From the NCBI RefSeq assembly GCF_000283155.1, contig NW_004454177.1:26017425-26081424 (forward strand): a stretch of DNA of 64,000 nt, read 5' to 3'. Positions 58,401-64,000 of the stretch are shown piece after piece. The notes beneath the pieces were generated by a model. The model was given only the letters and a program-made list of their open reading frames with translations. It did not search any database and was not told the DNA's origin. A program made the translations under genes and the position numbers. Numbering within the stretch: position 1 is the first letter of the stretch; every line of letters begins with the position of its first letter. The DNA is from Ceratotherium simum simum (taxonomy: Eukaryota > Chordata > Mammalia > Perissodactyla > Rhinocerotidae).

Positions 58401-59635
58401 GGAGAGAGTGGATAGAGAAAAAACAACATTGATTATATTTATAAACTATATAGCTTGTTCTGCCTTGTTTGGATGCAGATGGGATTGTTTGGAGATTGTA
58501 ACATGTCTTAATATGCAGGTCACATGTGACCCAGCTCTGCTCAACTTTTCACATTTCTGTGTACTGCACCAGTGCAGACTTTATAGTAACACTGTTTTCC
58601 AAAGATGCCCACGTTGTTTGCTTATTTTCCATGTGCAGTTTCTTCTGGCATGCACACACATTATATGGGCTTTCATTTTATATATATTTGTGAGAGTATA
58701 TATTACATATATGGGTTTGGGTTGTATATGCTAGATGATATTTTGAAATCATATTCGTTATTTTCTAGAAAACATGTGTTTTGTAGTCCATCTGTGGGGT
58801 TTTTTTTTATGCTTATACATTATGAAATCCAACCAGAAGAATCCAACCCGAGTCCTGCCCTAAGCTCTTCAGCTGCTGTTTCTTGGTGGTCAGTATAGAT
58901 GTGGGCCAGTACATGAGCCTTGATTGTTAGACCCCAATAGTTTCTTCTCTTTTCGTTGTCCTAAAGTGTAAATACTTAGACCTGAAACTAATATAATACC
59001 GTATGTCAATTACAACTCAGTAAAAAAAAACCGACCAAACAAAATGTGAATACTACAGTGGATGATTGCTAAATGTTAACTGATGAAAGAGTATATAAAT
59101 CCTTCAAACCACATAATCTAAACTGCGGTAAATTGGTCAGTTATCATCTAGAGCTTCTACTAATCATGGTAGTGCCAGGTGCTGCCACTTTGATTTAGAC
59201 CTGAAAACACTAAATATTTATGCAATTAAAATTTATGTAGTTTCTGCTTTTTAACTCAAAGTTTCTTATACTGGAGAAATAATAAAAATGTTTTGTGTTC
59301 TGAATAGGAATTGCCCTTCCTGCTATAATAAAGCAAGATTACAACCTATTAAGAATTGCTTTATTCTTTGGGTGTAATTGCTGCATTGAAGGATGTACAT
59401 GTTGAGTGTCTTTCTGTAATGACTAAGCTTTTCAGTTCACACGGTGTTCTTGTCTCCTGATAAACAAGCTTTATAAGAGCGTTCTGTTTTCTTTTTGTCC
59501 TTCAGGTGGGATGACGATGTGGTTTTCAAGAACTGTGCAAAAGGTGTAGATGATCAGAAGAAAGACAAAAGATTTGTAAATGATACGCTGCGATCTGAAT
59601 TTCACAAAAAGTTCATGGAGAAATATATTAAATAG
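49424..59635 (+). CDS. CWC15: CWC15, spliceosome-associated protein (PRP19/CDC5L complex), six coding exons
   Basis: CWC15 is a nuclear pre-mRNA splicing factor of the Cwf15/Cwc15 family, part of the PRP19-CDC5L complex and activated spliceosomes. Coding segments are 49424-49554, 50156-50268, 50885-50973, 52153-52266, 56385-56503 and 59506-59635, all with AG acceptors and GT donors. They total 696 bases, 231 residues plus TAG, close to the human length of 229. The N-terminus [19 protein letters not shown] is basic and conserved. [15 protein letters not shown] is helical. An acidic stretch ([16 protein letters not shown]) begins exon 5 and a Glu/Lys-rich coiled-coil follows. The C-terminus ends [10 protein letters not shown]...FMEKYIK. 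A poly(A) signal ATTAAA lies at 59654-59659. Exon 3 has a weak donor (GTATCA). No disabling change is seen. Confidence 0.97.
50700..50810 (-). mobile_element. L2 3' end, antisense, in CWC15 intron 3
   Basis: ATTCATTCAACAAATATTTA and TTTGCCAGGCACTGTGGTT are the reversed end of L2. It lies about 75 bases upstream of exon 4. Confidence 0.65.
52765..53008 (-). mobile_element. ERE SINE, antisense, CWC15 intron 5
   Basis: GAGGAAGATTGGCCCTGAGC opens the reversed body and CACCACCGGGCTGGCGCCCC ends the tRNA head. Confidence 0.92.
53110..53620. mobile_element. L2-like ancient repeat in CWC15 intron 5
   Basis: GGCCTGTAAACCAGTGCTAA, GGAGTTTGGACTCGTTCTG and TTAGGAGGTTAGTCTGGCAG follow the same repeat as at 46.3-47.1 kb. 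Confidence 0.6.
54095..54390 (-). mobile_element. ERE SINE, antisense, CWC15 intron 5, perfect target duplication
   Basis: Minus-strand head GGGCCGGCCCAGTGGCTTAG and full body with T-tail. GGTGTTTCTT is duplicated exactly at 54085-54094 and 54391-54400. Confidence 0.95.
54508..54740. mobile_element. hAT-type non-autonomous DNA transposon
   Basis: ACTTTCTGTAAAGGGCCAGA, TAGCACGAAAGCAGCCATGG and CAGTAAAATTTTATTTACAA are the hallmark order of a common mammalian hAT/Charlie-group element. Family name not assigned. Confidence 0.75.
54741..56050. other. CWC15 intron 5 sequence, nothing assigned
   Basis: AT-rich intronic DNA with no recognised repeat or conserved exon-like segment. Confidence 0.4.
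56056..56297 (-). mobile_element. ERE SINE, antisense, just upstream of CWC15 exon 6
   Basis: GGTGAGGACCAGCCCTGAGC to GCGCTGCTGGGCCCGCCCCC on the plus strand. Its end is 87 bases before the exon 6 acceptor at 56384. Confidence 0.92.
56779..57276 (-). mobile_element. Probable solo LTR, antisense, in CWC15 intron 6
   Basis: The segment has TG...CA ends (TGTCAAGGG and CTGTACA on the plus strand), is about 500 bases long, and on the minus strand contains a polyadenylation-like CCAATAAAAATC in its 3' half. No internal retroviral sequence adjoins it. No clear target duplication was found, so the boundaries are tentative. The open frame at 56959-57369 is within it and is not a gene. Confidence 0.55.
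57690..58170 (+). mobile_element. L2-like ancient repeat with L2 3' end, CWC15 intron 6
   Basis: TTTGACCTGAGCAATTGAAAG precedes ACAGTGCCTGGTACATACTAC and TAAATCTTGATTGAATGAC, the L2 3' terminus. Confidence 0.65.
58180..59500. other. CWC15 intron 6 sequence, nothing assigned
   Basis: No recognised repeat apart from low-complexity tracts. Short open frames lack support. Confidence 0.4.
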
Positions 59636-59653
59636 TACAGTTTTATGTGCTTA

Positions 59654-59659
59654 ATTAAA
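59654..59659 (+). terminator. CWC15: CWC15 polyadenylation signal
   Basis: ATTAAA, a common variant signal, 19 bases after the TAG. Cleavage is expected near 59675. The 3' UTR is therefore very short. Confidence 0.75.
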
Positions 59660-59989
59660 GACTGTAAAATGTAAATAATCATTCTGACTTTATTTTGGTT
59701 AGTTTGTTTTTTTTCTCTTTCCCCTTATCTGAATTGTGTATAGGCTTCCCTAATTTTAAGTTCCAAAATATCTTTTCCTTTATTGATACCTTATTTGATA
59801 AGGACTTGGGAATTGGTTTCACCCAGTTTCCATTCTCTGAGTGTTTCCAGTCATATGTTTTCTTTTCAATATGGGAAAGGGAATCTGCTTGTAATAAATA
59901 TTTTTAATAATCTAAATAACCAAATCTATGTCCCCAACTTTTTTTTTTTTTACATTCATTTAAGGTCAGTTAATTTATGATGTCTTCTC

Positions 59990-61560
59990 TGTGTTTTTTA
60001 AGAATGTGGTGAAAGATGAAAGAGATTCCATTTTGGACCACACATTGGTATGCGGGAGTGTCATCAAACAGGAAGCCCCTGAGGGTGTGACTGAGGGAGC
60101 ACGGGGTAGCTCTCACTTCTGCAGGTGCTCCTTTCTAGTCTCTTGGCTTAAAACAAGAGCTCCTCCAGCATGCCTAGGAAGCATGTGGCACTCACCTGTG
60201 TTTTCTTGGGTACTCAACTGCCATGTGTCTCTAGAATTAGATAGAGTTTGCACACCGACACACATTAGATGCAAAACCTAGGAAAGTTTAACATCAAACA
60301 ATACATGAAATAAAATAGGAAATAGGATTTTGGAAATAGGATTTTGTTTGTTATCTTGGAGGATATATATGCGGGAAGCAGGAGTGTCTACACAGGTGGG
60401 AAATGAAGCTTTCCTAAACCTGGGCTGTGATTTGAAGGGTGTCACTTTGATAGAAAATTTGGGACCAGAAATTGAGCCTTCTATAGATGTAGACCCCTTC
60501 ATAGGATTCCTCAGCTGTGAATGATGTTGAGCTTCGTAAAGTTAAAGATAAAACTTTTAAAGCAAAAATAACATCTATTTATCACTGGCTGTTTGTTTAA
60601 ACCGTTTTCTCTAAGGCCTGATTCACTACTCCAGCATTTCCCAGTGGCAGCTTGGACACAGGTTGTCTGTAGCCTGAGTCAGGAGTAGGGCTGGAAATGG
60701 AGCAGAGGTCTTGACTCATGTTTGTGCTCTGCATTCTTTTTCCAACTGAGCTATTTACGCAACATTTTGAATACTTTGACTAGTGTTTTTTTTTAAAGCC
60801 TTTAATAATATTAAAACACTTTTATGTCCAACTTTACAATTTATAAATTTCCTTTACATTCATTTTTAATTTCATAGCAACACCTAGGAAGGAAGTATGG
60901 GTTCTTCAAAATTAAGGAGAATGAAATTCAGGCTGAGTGACTGGATAAGGTTAACACATGATGGGCCATCCATGAGTGCCCTAAGACTACAGGAAAATGT
61001 GTTGACAGATGTGACAGGCGTTATTAGATTTCCAAAACTAGTTCTTAGGATTATGGGTAAAGGCTTGAAAGAAGTGGCAGCACTTAATTATATAAGCTCG
61101 CTCTTCTTAGCATCTGAAAGGCATATACTTTGTACCCAAGGTCTGGTACGTGTTACTACAAGATCCACTTCAGATGCGCTATTTCAGGAAGGATCCGAGT
61201 AAAGCTCATTTCAATGATTTCTTTCTCCTTTCCCCAATATGTTCCAATGTGAAACAGCATTGTGTAACCGGTCTTAGATCCAGGACACACGTAAATGTTA
61301 CAGTTTCAGCTCTCAGATTTACAGAACAGGTAACAGCCTTAGTGAAAACGCCTTGCATCACCCTTTCAAAATGTCTTGCGGTGGTGTGATTGAGAAATCT
61401 GTCCGATCCTTTCAAGGGCCCACGCTGGGTGCGCAGAGCCAGGGCTGCGAAGCCAGATGCACCTGCATATGAGGCTCGGCGCTGTCACTTGGGGCTTTAC
61501 TAAAGCTAACATGGAATGTTCACCAGGTGTGCTTGTATTGCATCCACTTAACGGATGCCA
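59990..61560. other. Non-coding stretch downstream of CWC15
   Basis: Ordinary-complexity DNA. The small open frames at 59.99-60.28 and 60.90-61.39 kb show no motif, splice context or family resemblance that I can recognise. Confidence 0.4.
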
Positions 61561-61564
61561 TGTC

Positions 61565-61745
61565 CTGTAAGGTAAGCATTGTTATTTTCCCTGTTTTATG
61601 GACAAGGAAATTGAAGTTTGTAAGAGAAGTTTAAAAACAAGCAAAGTCATAAATCTTTAAGGAGATTGGGCCCAGATTCAAACTTGGAACTGTCTTTACT
61701 CGAAAGCCCATCCTCTTAACTGCTATGCTTGACTGTCTCTTGGTG
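61565..61745 (-). repeat. MIR SINE, antisense
   Basis: TTATTTTCCCTGTTTTATGG, GACAAGGAAATTGAAG and GAAAGCCCATCCTCTTAACTGC match the reversed MIR order. Confidence 0.65.
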
Positions 61746-62006
61746 TTAATTAGCCCTTCGGACTTCTCTCACCTATGAAACAATAGTAATGAGGCATGGC
61801 ATAGAGCAGGGGCTGGCTAAAAGTATGCAAGTCTGTTGTTTTGTTCTATCATAGAGATCTGGGTCTGAATTAGGTTCCCTAGCCCCTCAGCTTGGGTTGG
61901 GCAATGAGTATGACCCGGACAGGGATTGCTTTTGCTTGGTTTCTAGGATTAGAAAACCGCTAACAGAAACTCAAGTGAAATGGGGGTTTATTTTAAGAAT
62001 ACTTAA

Positions 62007-63087
62007 TGCTGTGATGAACATCGGGATGCATAAATCTCTGAATTGTTGATTTCATATTTTTTGAATAAATACCCAGTAGTGAGATAGCTGGATCATATTA
62101 TATTTCTATTTTTAATTTTTTGAGAAATTTCCATACTGTTCTCCATAGTGGCTACATCAGTTTGCATTCCCACCAGCAGTGTATGAGGGTTCCCTTTTGG
62201 CCACATCCTCTAACCTCTATTTCTTGTCTTGGTGGTTATAGCCATTCTGATGGGCGTGAGGTGATATCTTGTTGTAGTTTTGATTTGCGTTTCCCTAATA
62301 ATTAGTGATGTTGAACATCTTTTCATGTTCTATCTGTATATCTTCTTTGGAAAAATGTCTGTTCATATCCTCTGCCCATTTTTTGATAGGGTAGTTTGTT
62401 TTGTTGTTGTTGAGTTGTATGAGTTCTTTATACGTTTTGGAAATGAACCCCTTGTCGGGTATATGATTTGCAAATATTTTCTCCCAGTTGCTTGTCTTTT
62501 TGTTTTGATCGTGGTTTCCTTTGCCTTGCAGAAGCTTTTTAGTCTGATGTAGTCCTATTTGCTTATTTTTTCTTTTGTTTCCCTTGGCTGAGTAGACATG
62601 GCATTCAAAAAGATACTGCTAAGCATCTTTTCACAATAGCCAAGACGTGGAAGCAACCCAAGTACCCATCAATGGATGAATGGCTAAAGAAGATGTGGTG
62701 TATATATGTGTGTATGTATATATATATATACACAAAGACAAAAGACAAAATTGTGCCATTTGTGACGACATGGATGGACCTTAAGGATATTATGCTGAAA
62801 TGAAATAAGCCAGACAGAGAAAGACAAACACCGTATGATTTCACTCATATGTGGAAGATAAACAAACATGGATAAAGAGAACAGATTAGTGGTTACCAGA
62901 GGGGAAAGGGTGGGAGAAAGGTGAAAGGGGTAAAGGGGCACATATATATGGTGATGGATAAAAACTAGACTATTGGTAGTGAACATGATGCAGTCTATAC
63001 AGAAACTGATATATAATAATGTACACTTGAAATCTACACAATGTTATAAGCCAATATGACCTCAGTAAAATAATTAAAAAAAAAAAA
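62007..63087 (+). mobile_element. LINE-1 with twin-priming inversion and 12-base target duplication
   Basis: The right part (about 62628-63087) is in the plus orientation and holds the L1 3' end with an A-tail. The left part (62007 to about 62627) is an upstream L1 segment in the opposite orientation. AAGAATACTTAA flanks the whole at 61995-62006 and 63088-63099. One integration with an inverted 5' portion explains all of it. Confidence 0.92.
62699..62733. repeat. TA/TG-rich simple repeat inside the L1
   Basis: TATATATGTGTGTATGTATA followed by a TA run. Confidence 0.85.
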
Positions 63088-63099
63088 AAGAATACTTAA

Positions 63100-64000
63100 A
63101 AGGCACCTCCTCTGTCCAGCTCTTGTTGCTTTTCTCTATTCATCTGCCCCACTTCCTCTGCAAGACTAGATTTCTGCACCAAAAAACTAGAAGTTACTCA
63201 TTCATGCTCCTGGCTTCCCTAGAAGAGAGTCTTCGTGACCTTATACCTCCACTGGCCAATAGAGCCTCTGGATCCTGAGACAAAGCTGGTCCAGTGAGCA
63301 GTGGCCAGGAACCAGGTTACCTAGTACAAATGTGGGAAAGAGCAGGGAGATGTTGATAGTGCAATCTCTAGTGCAGACATGGGTTGAGATACTCAGCTAC
63401 TCACAGGGTAGACAAAAGCTAGAAACAGATAGCACAGCTGTGACTCCAATCTCAAGAGTAGTGCCTGCATCTGCCCCCAGGATGTAGCACCATGTAACTA
63501 GGGCGGCCCTCTGTTCCCAGTGCAGGCGTGGGCACAGGCACAGTCAGGGCCAGGCACCCAGCCAGGCACAGGGGGAAAAGCTGAGAGCTAGAGAGCAGGG
63601 GCCTGGGAGTCCTGCCAGGAGCAGGCCCTGCTGTGTCAGTTTCCTGCTGGACTCTGGAAACCCCAGAACCAGGGAGCAGGGTGGGAACTGTCCTGTCTTT
63701 GAGACACCTTCTTAGAAGTAAGACTAATGGAGTGAACCACTCCTCGGGGGACAGAGTAGAGCAAATCAAAGGGAGAAGAGGACAGCTGGAGCTTCTGGGG
63801 GCTGGGATATTGGCCCCAAGCCTCTCTTCTTTGGACCAAGGTTGGCAGAACATGGAAGAAATAGGACCAGCCTTGGAGCCATCTTTCAAAAATGCTTGGT
63901 GCCATTTTCTTTGTGGGGTGGTGTTGGGATGTAGCACTCACACCTTTCTCTAAATCACACCCCCACAGAGCCCCTACATACATCCGAGCTCTTGGAATCT
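63100..64000. other. Non-coding stretch at the right edge
   Basis: Moderately GC-rich DNA. Overlapping open frames exist on both strands at 63.45-63.98 kb (up to 161 codons), but they are mutual shadows without recognisable domains. Confidence 0.4.

Noticed and set aside
63452..63983. Overlapping 106-161-codon open frames at the right edge
   Set aside because: They shadow each other on opposite strands, have no recognisable domain and no supported start.

Overview
This is nuclear DNA from a mammal, most likely a horse, ass, zebra or other perissodactyl. The clue is a set of fourteen tRNA-derived SINEs of the ERE (equine repetitive element) type. They share a GGCCGGCC-type head, a pol III B box and a 3' body containing GTTAGCTCAGGGC. 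The two protein-coding loci, a KDM4D-type gene and CWC15, are neighbours at human 11q21, so the window looks like the orthologous region.

Layout. (1) 1-204, minus strand: the first 68 codons of a KDM4 paralogue that runs off the left edge. A TATA-type promoter and first-exon candidate for it lies at 3.66-3.85 kb. (2) 0.2-11 kb: old LINE-1 and L2 fragments, a processed RPL30 pseudogene (5.67-6.13 kb) and two ERE SINEs. (3) 11.42-13.02 kb, minus strand: an intronless KDM4D coding region interrupted by a 220-base run of N. Its C-terminus can be followed past the gap in a different frame. (4) 13-22.6 kb: flank partly duplicated from the flank of the first KDM4 copy, L1/L2/MIR fragments and low-information sequence. 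(5) 22.63-27.78 kb: a decayed endogenous retrovirus with two LTRs, a 4-bp target duplication, and remnants of pol and env. Each LTR carries its own ERE insertion. (6) 28-47 kb: mostly L1, L2, MIR, Tigger-like DNA transposons and more EREs, including a cleanly delimited L1 (38.94-40.14 kb). (7) 47.98-48.54 kb: a CpG island that is the CWC15 promoter and plausibly the shared promoter of the divergent KDM4D transcript. (8) 48.1-59.68 kb, plus strand: CWC15, one non-coding and six coding exons, giving an intact 231-residue protein. (9) 60-64 kb: non-coding DNA with an L1 that integrated with a twin-priming inversion (62.0-63.1 kb).

How the genes relate. KDM4D-type proteins are nuclear histone H3K9 demethylases, and their tandem copies arose from an intronless coding exon. 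CWC15 is a core spliceosome (PRP19/CDC5L complex) protein. They share a locus and probably a promoter, not a pathway. I found no CRISPR array, operon, toxin system or clearly novel gene system. The most informative observations are a sharp gene-conversion-like boundary between the two KDM4 copies, the frame correction across the KDM4D assembly gap, a KDM4 promoter-like block with a degenerate inverted relative 39 kb away, and the retroelement histories. Repeat family names are from memory of consensus features and were not checked against a library.
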